A DNA stretch of 7,338 nt from Methylomicrobium sp. (GCA_007135635.1 SLIO01000194.1:1-7338), one strand, 5' to 3'. Shown: positions 1 to 7,338, counted from the stretch's first letter. Numbers and translations are program-made. Notes: a model not told the origin generated them from the letters alone.

Positions 1-2715
1 GATCACACCGTTGAACGCATTGCCGTTAGGCAACGGCTCATTGCTATAACGCACGCTAATATCGAAGACCGGCGCCGGTTGCCCATAGCTCATGGCCCAT
101 TCCAGACTGAAGCGTTCGCAAACAAAATGCTCGATTCGCAAGACCGAGAACGGCTCCTTTTCGTCCGGCTCGTATGAGACGATCAGGCGCCCCCTGCCCG
201 CCTCGCCGAATTCGTCGACCAACACTTCTTCTATCGATGCGTTCAGTATTTTAATGGCTCCGCCTATCGTATTATCGAAAGATTGATTCAAGTTAGCCGC
301 CGTGACATCCGCAAAGACTTTTTCTGCACCTATCTCGAAATTTTGACCATTGAAGCGGAAATGGATCAAATTGCCGCTTAGTCGAACTACTTCATAAGGC
401 GTTTCCGGACCGGGCGCTTGCAGCCATAAACGATAAGCGCAGCGCCGCGACAAACCTTCGCACGGTAAATCGCATTCCGCTTCGCAAACGAAGACCAATT
501 CGGTTCTGACGCTGCATTGATTACGGTCCACGACCTCGACCGGCAGTGTTTGGCCGCTCGCTGTCGGCGATGAAACGAACTCACTGGCGCTTAGCATTTC
601 GCCATTCACCGAATACGGCGGCGTGCCGCCGGTAATTCGAACAGTCGCGATGTAGGCACCGGCATCGGTGCATCGATATTCCGGTTCGAGCAAAAGTAAA
701 GACTCGGCGATCACGATTTCGCGCACGATCGATTCGCTATCGTCGGCATCGATGATCCGAATGCGATGAGCGCCCGCGTTCAATATCAGCGGCTTATCGG
801 TCAAAGGCACATAGGCTTGATCGTTCAGTTGCAAACGATAAGGCGCTTTTCCGCTCAGCGGTATCACGGAAACTTCCGCTTGATGGTTAGGATTCGTGCA
901 GCCCACTTCAATATCGAAGGTCGGCGGCGATTTCGGCAAGACGAATTGAATCGGCGCGCAGTCGGAACAGCACAAATAAGGCAGATAAAAATCGGCAATG
1001 ACCGAGCCGTCCGGTAATTGACCGACAACCGCATCCAAGAGTTTTTGCCAGTTCGACGGCGCTGCTGTCTCCGGACGAAACGGTCTTCCGGTCACGGTTT
1101 CAAGTAGCCATTGCAAATCTTGATCGTCCGCCAATGCGGGATTGTTTTTCAGCCTATCGGCAGCCGCCTTCGCTCTTGTATGTGCAACGGATGGCTGCAT
1201 GCCTTCAACGGTTGATGCTGCGGCGGCAACATTTTTCACTGCGGATACCCCAGATTTTGCTTCGGATTTGGACGTCTGGTGATAGACCAACACGAATGTG
1301 CCGCCGATGGGCACGCCGGCTTTATGGCGGATACCCGGATGTTTTTGTAAAAAATGGCTCAGAAAGCGTTTTTTCTTGACTTCGCGAACCCGACGCAACA
1401 ACTCTTCTTCTATGAGTTCCAGGGCTTCGAGCTTGCATTGATCGAGCATCGATTTCAAGACAAGAGAAAGCGCTTTCCAATCGAGTTCGCCTGCGGTTTC
1501 ATCGCCTTCCCGCTGTTTTTCGATTTCGGCCGTCCATTGTTTAAGCCCTTCCATGTTTTGCTGCAATGATGGCCAGTCAATTTCGGCGAGATCCTCGACC
1601 AATAGATGTTCGAATTTGTGGAGATAACCCACCGACCGAATCGCGGCATTCATCAAAGGGGGTTCGCCGATATCGACCAAATCGCACACATCACGTCCCT
1701 GATATTTTTCGGCGAATAAGGCGCCCAGAGTACCTGGCTGCCGATCGAGTCTTGCTATGCGGCTTTCGGCGGAGAGAGCTTGCCGGCCGATGTTTTTGTT
1801 CAACAAGGCCGATAGCGCCTTAGAAGACGCGCATAAAATTTCTCGCTTGTAGGCTCGGTAGAGCGTCAGCAAATCCTCGAAATAACAGGCATGCTCTTTA
1901 AGATCGACGGTTCCGGATTCTTCGAACGCTCCGGTACGCAATGCCATGATTTGTATCGGCAATCGGTAGCGATCTTTGTGCTGCAATAGGTTTTCCAGTA
2001 CATTCTGATAGGGTTTGCCTAAGTGTCCTTCAATGCGCAAAAAATTGTAAGGCTCAAGATCGAAACGCAGCGGATCGAGCACGAACGCTTGCGAAGCATA
2101 TTCAAAGGCGCGGTAGCCTAGATTTTGTGCGGCCCGACCGCGCCGGGTCATAACCGGATTCCATAAGCGATACAACGGCGGATTGCCGTTTTGCAAATAA
2201 TAGTAAGGAATCGCCTTCTCCGATAATGCGACTGCGCCCAAACGGCTAGGCGTTATCTTGATCTTCTGCTGCGTTGCATCGTTCGTTAATGGCGGCTTAT
2301 TCGAGAACCGCTCGACCATCTCGACCAAACGCGCGAACAACTGTTGTAGCGTTCGGGTTTGCTCTGTACAGGCGCCGACCGCAGGAGACGGCAAAAAACG
2401 ATGCCGGTAATAGCCGGGCTCGGCGACGGCTTCGGGAAACAATAAACCCACCATTAAATGCCGTGGAAACAACTCTGCCGGCGGGCCGCATAAACAAATC
2501 AACTCAGCCGCTTGCCAGCGGAATTCGTCGTAAGCGGACAACAAGTCGTCGAAACAATCGTAATAATACGGTAGAAATAAAACTTGTTCGGCCGAATCGG
2601 GTTGGCTATTCAAAAAACCGAATTTCGCGTCGAAGCCTTCGAACGGATCGTTCGGATAATCGTTCTCGACGAGCGGTTTAAAGGCTCGATACGCGGCCGA
2701 TAAGGCCTCGCCGAC
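1..2715 (-). CDS. Remainder of the same large eCIS-associated protein, after the in-frame stop; runs off the left edge
   Basis: All 905 codons are open and in phase with the upstream frame; the 3' end is outside the window. Numbering is from ATG 3429, with the TAA counted as codon 238. About 270-330 holds PYYYDCFDDLLSAYDEFR and a FPRHLMVG motif. About 430-690 is mostly helical, with charged stretches such as LEALELIEEELLRRVREVKK. Residues 702-717 are HKAGVPIGGTFVLVYH, followed by an Ala-rich variable linker to about 770. Residues 816-824 (FYLPYLCCSDC region) carry Cys820/821/824. Two tandem beta domains follow (about 832-985), then a Cys cluster, then RLWLQAPGPETPY and further beta-rich sequence. 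No usable start lies near the beginning: the first TTG is codon 35 (2613) and the first ATG codon 88 (2454), neither with a Shine-Dalgarno sequence, and both would remove protein-like residues. It is therefore most likely the rest of an interrupted gene. Its role is unknown; a large particle-associated or surface component is an inference from position and domains. Confidence 0.72.
439..936 (-). other. Tandem Ig/SprB-like beta domains plus Cys cluster within the large protein
   Basis: Two consecutive segments of about 76 residues share the pattern Cys, then a hydrophobic strand, then G-x-x-PY, then a closing strand with a V/I-x-D-A/R type end. Copy 1 has Cys844 and GKAPY (Pro863-Tyr864). Copy 2 has Cys920 and GGTPPY (Pro938-Tyr939), ending VEVVDRNQC. 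The Cys-to-PY distance is 19 and 18 residues in the two copies. The second copy closely resembles SprB/PKD-like repeats known from adhesins and gliding proteins. A Cys-rich linker (CEAECDLPCEGLSRRC) follows. Such domains usually act as spacers or binding modules, so a fibre- or surface-like role is possible. Confidence 0.55.
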
Positions 2716-2718
2716 TTA
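2716..2718 (-). other. In-frame TAA stop interrupting a long reading frame
   Basis: Reading the minus strand gives GGC TTG GCC GCT TAA GTC GGC GAG GCC. The frame before it is coding for 237 codons and the frame after it, in the same phase, for 905 codons. Both sides look helical and could join smoothly (LAA-x-VGEALSAAYRAFKPL). One base change restores a sense codon, for example CAA (Gln), GAA, AAA or TTA. TAA followed by G is not a recognised recoding context, and no Sec or frameshift signal is evident. It could be a real nonsense mutation, a sequence error, or a gene split in which the second part starts further down. Confidence 0.8.
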
Positions 2719-3429
2719 AGCGGCCAAGCCGGAAGACGAAAAAACGGCGTGAAATGCAGCCAAGACCTGCTGCGAAGTCGCCAAGGACGTACTCGGGACA
2801 CTGATATTCGGCAAACGCAAATCCGGCAAATTGAAACGTTCGGCCAATTGATTTTCCAAATCGGCGGAACTCAGACCCGCATCGAGGCCGTTGAGCGCGG
2901 CAATGATGTCGGCTAAATCGGTGCGTTTGATCAACAAACGCCTAAGCGTGACCGTCACCGACGATCCCTTGTCGTCGCAATTATTCGGACTGCAATTGCG
3001 CAGCGGGGCCTTTTTCAACTCCAAAAACAACAGCAGCGCCTTATCGTTCAAGAAACCGGACGGTTGATTCAAGGCTTGGGTATTCGGCGCGCCGTTCGGG
3101 AACAGTTCCCAAAGCGGATGGCCTTCGAAGGGTGCATACTCGATATCGTTGGGCAGCGTGTATGAACGATAGGCGCTCAGCTCGATATCGTCGGCTTCGC
3201 AGATCAAATAGCCTTCCGAAGTGATACCGATGCCCTTCGATAGCCGAATAACCGCTTCCGGAGACGTCGTGTATTCGAGTTCGAACCCGCATACGATGCC
3301 GATACCGATCAGGTTCGAGCGCGTCAGCCGGTTTTGCTCGTCCAAGTAATTAAATACCTGATTCAGATGCCGGTTGCTCAACACCTGATTGGCTTCGAAA
3401 ATTGGAAATTGATCGTATTCAGCTTTCAT
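2716..3429 (-). CDS. N-terminal part of a large eCIS-associated protein of unknown function, ended by in-frame TAA
   Basis: The function is unknown. The frame encodes 237 residues from ATG 3429. Residues 11-51 (FEANQVLSNRHLNQVFNYL, then DEQNRLTRSNLIGIGIVCGF) and 60-76 (a beta-type segment around GIGITSEGYLI) resemble the N-terminus of large uncharacterised proteins that I recall next to baseplate J genes in Bacteroidetes-type injection systems. A Cys146-x4-Cys151-Asp-Asp-Lys-Gly motif lies in the second half, and the frame ends in a helix with the tail SSSGLAA. An earlier ATG at 3477 would add 16 residues, but that stretch overlaps the end of the baseplate gene and does not look conserved, so I prefer 3429. 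The TAA is followed in the same phase by 905 open codons, so this is probably the front part of one broken or misread gene. If it is a real short protein, it would be a stand-alone N-terminal domain. It has no signal peptide or membrane helix. Confidence 0.75.
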   Translation of the reverse strand: MKAEYDQFPIFEANQVLSNRHLNQVFNYLDEQNRLTRSNLIGIGIVCGFELEYTTSPEAVIRLSKGIGITSEGYLICEADDIELSAYRSYTLPNDIEYAPFEGHPLWELFPNGAPNTQALNQPSGFLNDKALLLFLELKKAPLRNCSPNNCDDKGSSVTVTLRRLLIKRTDLADIIAALNGLDAGLSSADLENQLAERFNLPDLRLPNISVPSTSLATSQQVLAAFHAVFSSSGLAA

Positions 3430-3449
3430 GACGTTTTGACCGTATTCAT
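3426..3449 (-). promoter_or_regulatory. Double ATGA junction with a 7-codon mini-ORF between two genes
   Basis: The baseplate gene ends at TGA 3448-3446, which overlaps an ATG at 3449-3447. That ATG opens a tiny frame (MNTVKTS) whose own TGA (3428-3426) overlaps the ATG (3429-3427) of the next gene. The 16-base gap between the two large genes is thus completely covered by a short frame joined by ATGA at both ends. This could let a ribosome restart twice and keep the downstream gene coupled although no Shine-Dalgarno sequence is visible. The geometry is seen; a function is speculative and it may be chance. Confidence 0.35.
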
Positions 3450-6400
3450 GGGTTTTCAAAGGGCCGTGGTACGGCATTGAGCGAACCGAGGGCCGTCTTG
3501 TCGAGCCGTACCGGATTATGATCGCTGCCGTCGTCGCAGTCGTGCAGAGTCGCTTCGGGGTAAATAGATTTCAGATCGGCCAGTAAATTGACCACGATTC
3601 TCAGCCGGTACGACACGTCGATATAGTCTTGGTAATGCTTATCGACCAAGGCTTTCAATTCGTCTTCGGTACCGGTTTTAAATTGAGCATCGGAACATAG
3701 CACGATCGGTGCCGGCTCGAACGATGACAAATCTTCCGGCGGTTCAAGGCCTTTTTCGACATAGTCGTTGTTCAGCCAATCGGAAAACGCCGTGCCGTAA
3801 TCGGCAAGAATGCCGGCGGCGCATCGGCACAACGACGTTTCGTCTCCATCGAGCAAAGCCTCGGCCAACAAAGCTTCGACTCTTTCCTGCAGGCGCTGTT
3901 CGGTCCAATCGATCGAGGCGTTCGCTTCAAGCCACAAGCACCAAGCTGTTTCGAACCGTTCGAACTGCCGGCCGTAACGGGCGATTTCAGCAAAATGTTC
4001 GGTCAACCGAGAAACGATAGTGTTCCATAAAACGGCGCCGATCGCCGCGGCACACTCTATCCCGCCGGGATTCAGGATCGACTCGAATTCGCTTGCCAGC
4101 TGCGCCCGCAAAACGTCCGGATCGAAATAATCCAGGGTTTTGCCGTGGTACCAGTCATTGAAGACTCGGCTGAAATCACTGTAAATCGCTTTTGCACAGT
4201 CGCAGGCCTCCTCTTCCGTAGCCTGGTTTTGTTCGAGCAATAGCGCGGCCAACTCGTTCACGAGCGCTTCGCAGGGATTGTCGATAATCCCTTTATTACC
4301 GACCCAACAGATTTTGCTCAATAAGTGCGCCGGCGTTTCTTGGCGTATCGTGCGTTCGGCAAACGCTCGCAAATCCAAGTTAAGGTTATACGGCGAGGTC
4401 CAGCCCGGCATGACCCAGGTTAAACGAAACGAATAAGGGTCCTCAAAGCCGCAGGTTTTACATACGCCTTCAGAGCATACGGGATAAAGCGCGTCGCCGG
4501 GAAACTTGGGCCTAAGCAGCACATGTTCGACCAGGATCGTTCGTTGGTGCGCGCTCCAATTCAGTAAAACGGCCTTGATCTTTTGCGCCTCGGCCTCTGT
4601 CGCCAAATCATCCGGATGAGCGGCGCGCAATACGATCGTATCCTCCTCAAGCGTTAATCGATGAGTCTGCTCATCTATCCGATAAATTTCAGGGTCGCTC
4701 ATTTGCTTGACGACCGTACGGTAAGCGGCGGTGTTCGATGCAGCGTATGCGTCAAGCTCAAGCGTCCCGGTCAACCAGGGCCGATTATTCCAATCCATCA
4801 ATTCAAAAGCGATTTCGGTCTTGCCGGCGATGGTTTCCAATGGCGACAATGTCATCTTCAGATCGGCAATGCCCAGCAGCAGATTGACGCGTTTTTTCAG
4901 AACCGGATATTGCTTTTGCGCGCAAGCTTCGCCGGTAGTGTCGAACGACCGGTAACGGTATCGGCTAATTTCCGGCAGTCCTTTGAGCAGGGCGAGTTTG
5001 GTATCGATCAAGGATGCTTGCGCTTTTTGACGGCCGGCAAGGTCGCTTAGCAATAAGGTGTAGTCGGATAACTGTTCGCCGAAACGGGCCAATAAGTGAT
5101 CGAGAAACCGGTTACGCCGCTGCAAGAATTCCGGTTCGGACTCGATCAGCTTTTCAAGTTTTTCTTTATCCAAATCGGCGATCAGATCGTCGTAACCGTC
5201 GATGATATCTTGCGTTAACTCCTTGATAAAATAGGTTTGACGTATACCGGGGTCCAACGAAAAACAATCGGTACTTTGCGCTAGCTGTGCTATTTGATTG
5301 GCCAAGAATTGCTCGAATACCAGCAAATAGGCTTTCAATTGTTTGGCTTGAGCCCGGCGTAATTTGTACGCATGGCTGGGCAGGCCTTCGGGGCCGATGC
5401 CATAGCTCTGCGGAAATTCGTTTTGTATCGAAAAATAATGGCCGGGATCTCGGTATATTCCCTTCGGCAACGGCAGGTCTTTCGGCGTATTTTTGATCTT
5501 CGGGCGTTCGGCTTCGCCGCGCAATTGATGCAAGGTCGCGACGGCTTCGTCGTGCCTCGCTTGAAAAGGCAGGCCGTTTTTAAAAAACAAGAACCGCGAT
5601 GCTTCGCGGTAAAATCGCGGCTGTCTGCGATCGTCGAGCATCAGCAACCAGGCCGCGCTGATTCGATCCGGATCGAACAAAGGCTTGCCGTCGTTTTGCC
5701 AAATCGGGTCGGCCTTGCCTTTGACGATTCGGCCTTGCGAATCGTAGAGGGTCAACTGCAGGTTGTTGACCGCCAGAACGCCGTCGATCGCCATCAAACG
5801 CTTGACGATATCGGACGTTCTGATTTCCGATTTCAACATCGCCCGCTGCAGATCTTCGGATTTGATGAAACCGTTGTCGAGTGCCGGCCCGTTGAAAATA
5901 GCTTCGACCGACAAGCCTTCATCGAGCAATTCTTGCAAACTGTAAAACGCGATCGGCGGATTCAAGTAATGTTCGATCTCCTGCCAGATGCGCGCTTGCA
6001 CGCGGTCGATATCGGCATCGGAGTCCACTTCGAGATCGGCGCACACCGCAATTTCGGCCAACGCTATGCCTTCGATACGGCAATAATCCTCATCGAGATT
6101 GCGTCTCTGATGCAATGACAGCTTGGCCTGTTCGACGGCCTTGGCGATCTTGAGCGTTTTGCGCCGGTAGAGCCCGACGATTCCCGAATCCGAAGCGTCC
6201 AGCAGCAACTCCTCCAGTTCGTCCAGCGTCGTTTCCGCTTGTGCATCGGCATTGCCGAACACGCGCAGCGTGGCATTGTCGATTGCCAGCGTTAATTCTT
6301 CCGATGTCAGCAGAAAATCGATATGGAACAATTCCCGCCAATGTCTTTTTAAATAGCGTTCCTTGCCGGCCTGATCCAGCGCCGAATCGGTCAAGACATC

Positions 6401-7120
6401 GTAGCCTTTGGCCGCTCCGATTCGAACATTGATCTCATAATCGTGGAAATTATCTAAAAAAGCTTGCCATTCGTCTGCTGCGGACAGGGATAAATCGGGG
6501 AAACGCACTTCGACGACCCGAGTCTGAACTCTGCCTTCGGCGTCATAAAAAAGGCGCGTTTTCTGAATTTTGCGGGCATTCAAGTCGCCCAGCTCAGGAT
6601 CGGATTCCAATTCCAGCAGGACCTCGTATAAACCCAATACGGCTACTTTTTTCGGGTCTAACTCGCCTTGCTCGGGCTTCCGGTAGGACAAAATCAAACG
6701 CTCATCGTCGCATAGTGCGTAATAATCGGTTTCGCAGGCGCATTGCTTACAAAATACCCAAGCATTGCGCACCGGCTCCAAATCGATTAGCACGCGCCTG
6801 AAATCGTCCGGTGTGACGGGACCGTTCGTTAGTATCTCGCGTGCAGTATAAAACGCTTGATCCGGGAACGGGTCGGCGGCGGTCGAGGATTCTCGGGTCA
6901 ACAGGTCCTTGATATCCCAACCGCTTCGATAAGCGATATCGGTCAACGCGTAACATAAGGCTTCTAGGATCGTGATGCCCGGATCGTGGGTGTTGTAATC
7001 GGTCCAATGCCGACTGCCGGCCTGCTCGATATAGCCGATGCCTTCGCGGCGCAACGCAAAAAAGTCTTCGCTAGGCTTTTGCGAATCCAGTCGGGGTAAG
7101 AAAACGGCTGGCTCTTTCAT
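3446..7120 (-). CDS. Baseplate J-like protein of a contractile injection system (Afp12-like), 1224 aa
   Basis: A large cytoplasmically made structural protein with no signal peptide or membrane segment. I infer it forms part of the baseplate that anchors sheath and tube. Visible blocks are: residues 39-65, WTDYNTHDPGITILEALCYAL and following; about 90-121, an AFYTAREIL...PVTPDDFRRVLIDLEPVRNAW segment; Cys124/127/129/137; about 436-456, AIDGVLAVNNLQLT; about 585-612, RRAQAKQLKAYLLVFEQFLA; about 668-684, RNRFLDHLLARFGEQ; Cys882/887/890 just before DPYSFR; and ETPAHLLSKICW near 928-940. I recognise these from Afp12/PVC12-like and Bacteroidetes eCIS baseplate proteins. After about residue 940 comes an acidic helical extension with repeated Cys/Trp modules. 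The protein is longer than the Afp12 size I recall, under 1000 residues. I chose ATG 7120 because it overlaps the upstream TGA as ATGA; a TTG three codons earlier (7129) is possible but less likely. No clear Shine-Dalgarno sequence is seen, so coupling to the upstream gene is likely. Confidence 0.82.
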   Translation of the reverse strand: MKEPAVFLPRLDSQKPSEDFFALRREGIGYIEQAGSRHWTDYNTHDPGITILEALCYALTDIAYRSGWDIKDLLTRESSTAADPFPDQAFYTAREILTNGPVTPDDFRRVLIDLEPVRNAWVFCKQCACETDYYALCDDERLILSYRKPEQGELDPKKVAVLGLYEVLLELESDPELGDLNARKIQKTRLFYDAEGRVQTRVVEVRFPDLSLSAADEWQAFLDNFHDYEINVRIGAAKGYDVLTDSALDQAGKERYLKRHWRELFHIDFLLTSEELTLAIDNATLRVFGNADAQAETTLDELEELLLDASDSGIVGLYRRKTLKIAKAVEQAKLSLHQRRNLDEDYCRIEGIALAEIAVCADLEVDSDADIDRVQARIWQEIEHYLNPPIAFYSLQELLDEGLSVEAIFNGPALDNGFIKSEDLQRAMLKSEIRTSDIVKRLMAIDGVLAVNNLQLTLYDSQGRIVKGKADPIWQNDGKPLFDPDRISAAWLLMLDDRRQPRFYREASRFLFFKNGLPFQARHDEAVATLHQLRGEAERPKIKNTPKDLPLPKGIYRDPGHYFSIQNEFPQSYGIGPEGLPSHAYKLRRAQAKQLKAYLLVFEQFLANQIAQLAQSTDCFSLDPGIRQTYFIKELTQDIIDGYDDLIADLDKEKLEKLIESEPEFLQRRNRFLDHLLARFGEQLSDYTLLLSDLAGRQKAQASLIDTKLALLKGLPEISRYRYRSFDTTGEACAQKQYPVLKKRVNLLLGIADLKMTLSPLETIAGKTEIAFELMDWNNRPWLTGTLELDAYAASNTAAYRTVVKQMSDPEIYRIDEQTHRLTLEEDTIVLRAAHPDDLATEAEAQKIKAVLLNWSAHQRTILVEHVLLRPKFPGDALYPVCSEGVCKTCGFEDPYSFRLTWVMPGWTSPYNLNLDLRAFAERTIRQETPAHLLSKICWVGNKGIIDNPCEALVNELAALLLEQNQATEEEACDCAKAIYSDFSRVFNDWYHGKTLDYFDPDVLRAQLASEFESILNPGGIECAAAIGAVLWNTIVSRLTEHFAEIARYGRQFERFETAWCLWLEANASIDWTEQRLQERVEALLAEALLDGDETSLCRCAAGILADYGTAFSDWLNNDYVEKGLEPPEDLSSFEPAPIVLCSDAQFKTGTEDELKALVDKHYQDYIDVSYRLRIVVNLLADLKSIYPEATLHDCDDGSDHNPVRLDKTALGSLNAVPRPFENP
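3773..4210 (-). repeat. Diverged internal protein repeat in the baseplate protein's C-terminal extension
   Basis: Residues 973-990 (CDCAKAIYSDFSRVFNDW) and 1098-1115 (CRCAAGILADYGTAFSDW) match at 8 of 18 positions without gaps: C-x-C-A, I, D, F, D and W. They are 125 residues apart. Between them, around 1052-1064, lies a related RQFERFETAWCLWL segment, which resembles the FE..Y..WL motif that I recall ending shorter members of this family. The extension may have grown by duplication of a helical module. The repeat is visible at protein level only; the DNA copies are diverged. Confidence 0.5.
7117..7120 (-). promoter_or_regulatory. ATGA stop/start overlap (translational coupling)
   Basis: The TGA of the upstream J-like frame (7119-7117) shares bases with the ATG (7120-7118) of the 1224-residue baseplate gene. 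The preceding bases (GTCCTTGCGATCC on the minus strand) contain no good Shine-Dalgarno sequence. Initiation probably depends on ribosomes terminating at the upstream gene, which would link the amounts of the two baseplate proteins. The overlap is seen directly; the coupling is inferred. Confidence 0.65.
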
Positions 7121-7338
7121 GGATCGCAAGGACAGGTTTCGCCGAGTTCATGCACGGCGGCGGGTTTGATGACATCGATTTGGTGTTCGCCGGCCGGCGC
7201 CGAAACCAAAATCGATGCCGCAGTCGAGCCTGCCGCTTCATGGACCGCAACTTCTCCTGCCGTCCCGCCGCTATCTTGATACAACACAAAGTCGGTCAAA
7301 TAATCGACATAAGTCTGCTCTTCGATGAAACGAATCAA
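7117..7338 (-). CDS. C-terminal end of an upstream baseplate J-like protein (Afp11-like), partial
   Basis: This frame is open to the right window edge, so only the last 73 codons are visible. The TTG at the very edge should not be taken as the start. The fragment contains RFIEEQTYVDYLTDFVLY, then a stretch rich in Ala/Glu/Val, then SILVSAPAGEHQIDVI, and ends in a short Cys tail (CPCDP). From memory of the families, a 'yVDyltDf.l' segment followed by 'SILVSA..H.I' is typical of the C-terminus of the first of two baseplate J-like proteins in Afp/PVC-type contractile injection systems. No signal peptide or membrane segment is visible. Its TGA stop overlaps the ATG of the next gene (ATGA), which is a typical arrangement for two subunits made together. 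The assignment is an inference from a short fragment plus the identity of the following gene; a tail protein of another contractile system is possible. Confidence 0.6.
   Translation of the reverse strand: MIRFIEEQTYVDYLTDFVLYQDSGGTAGEVAVHEAAGSTAASILVSAPAGEHQIDVIKPAAVHELGETCPCDP

Noticed and set aside
2274..2681. Plus-strand open frame of 135 codons
   Set aside because: It is extremely Arg-rich and low in complexity, and antisense to the continuous minus-strand frame that encodes ordinary-looking protein.
2716..2718. Programmed stop-codon readthrough
   Set aside because: TAA followed by G is an efficient terminator context and no known recoding element is visible. A mutation, error or gene split is simpler.
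3430..3477. Upstream ATG giving a 16-residue longer N-terminus for the 237-residue protein
   Set aside because: These codons overlap the end of the baseplate gene in another phase. The family-like sequence begins only after the second Met, and the ATG at 3429 is positioned for coupling.
4661..5050. Plus-strand open frame of 129 codons
   Set aside because: It is antisense to conserved parts of the baseplate protein, with no ribosome-binding site and no recognisable domain.
5372..6118. Plus-strand open frame of 248 codons opposite the baseplate gene
   Set aside because: It lies fully antisense to a strongly supported coding frame with family motifs. Its translation is rich in Arg/Gln/Phe without recognisable domains, as expected for the complement of biased codons.
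7121..7129. TTG start three codons upstream for the baseplate protein
   Set aside because: ATG at 7120 forms a classic ATGA overlap and is the stronger start codon. The extra residues (MRS) add nothing recognisable.
1..7338. CRISPR array, tRNA/rRNA genes, insertion sequences, promoters or intrinsic terminators
   Set aside because: The window is filled by minus-strand coding frames. I saw no spaced direct repeats, no transposase-like sequence with terminal repeats, no cloverleaf-type sequence, and no GC stem followed by a T run.

Overview
The whole window is one minus-strand operon segment with essentially no intergenic DNA. It carries structural genes of a contractile, phage-tail-like injection system, most likely the extracellular type (eCIS; Afp/PVC-like). 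Two reading frames run off the window edges. The compact gene packing, roughly even GC content and codon style suggest a proteobacterium, possibly a gammaproteobacterial methanotroph. That placement is an impression only, because the window has no rRNA or housekeeping marker.

In transcription order (high to low coordinates): (1) 7338-7117 is the C-terminal tail of an upstream gene that looks like the first of the paired baseplate J-like proteins (Afp11-like). (2) 7120-3446 is a complete 1224-residue baseplate J-like protein of the second, Afp12-like kind. It has the family's N-terminal HDPGITILEAL-type block, a central helical QAKQL/FEQ block and the Cys-rich DPYSFR ... ETPAHL block, followed by a roughly 290-residue C-terminal extension with repeated Cys/Trp helical modules. 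(3) 3429-2716 is a 237-codon frame ending in TAA. (4) 2715-1 is an open frame of 905 codons in the same phase as (3). It has no plausible start or ribosome-binding site near its beginning and runs off the left edge.

Frames (3) and (4) are best read as a single gene of more than 1140 codons, cut by an in-frame TAA at 2718-2716. Together they encode a large, Cys-containing, multidomain protein of unknown role. It has a conserved N-terminal domain, a helical middle, a KAGVPIGGTF-type block, a CCxDC motif and two tandem Ig/SprB-like beta domains. Its place directly after the Afp12-like gene suggests an accessory structural or surface part of the particle.

The genes are tightly coupled. The first junction is a 4-base ATGA overlap. 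The second is two consecutive ATGA overlaps bridged by a 7-codon mini-ORF. I saw no promoter, terminator, RNA gene, mobile element or CRISPR array. The sheath, tube, spike, ATPase and toxin genes that would confirm the system lie outside the window.
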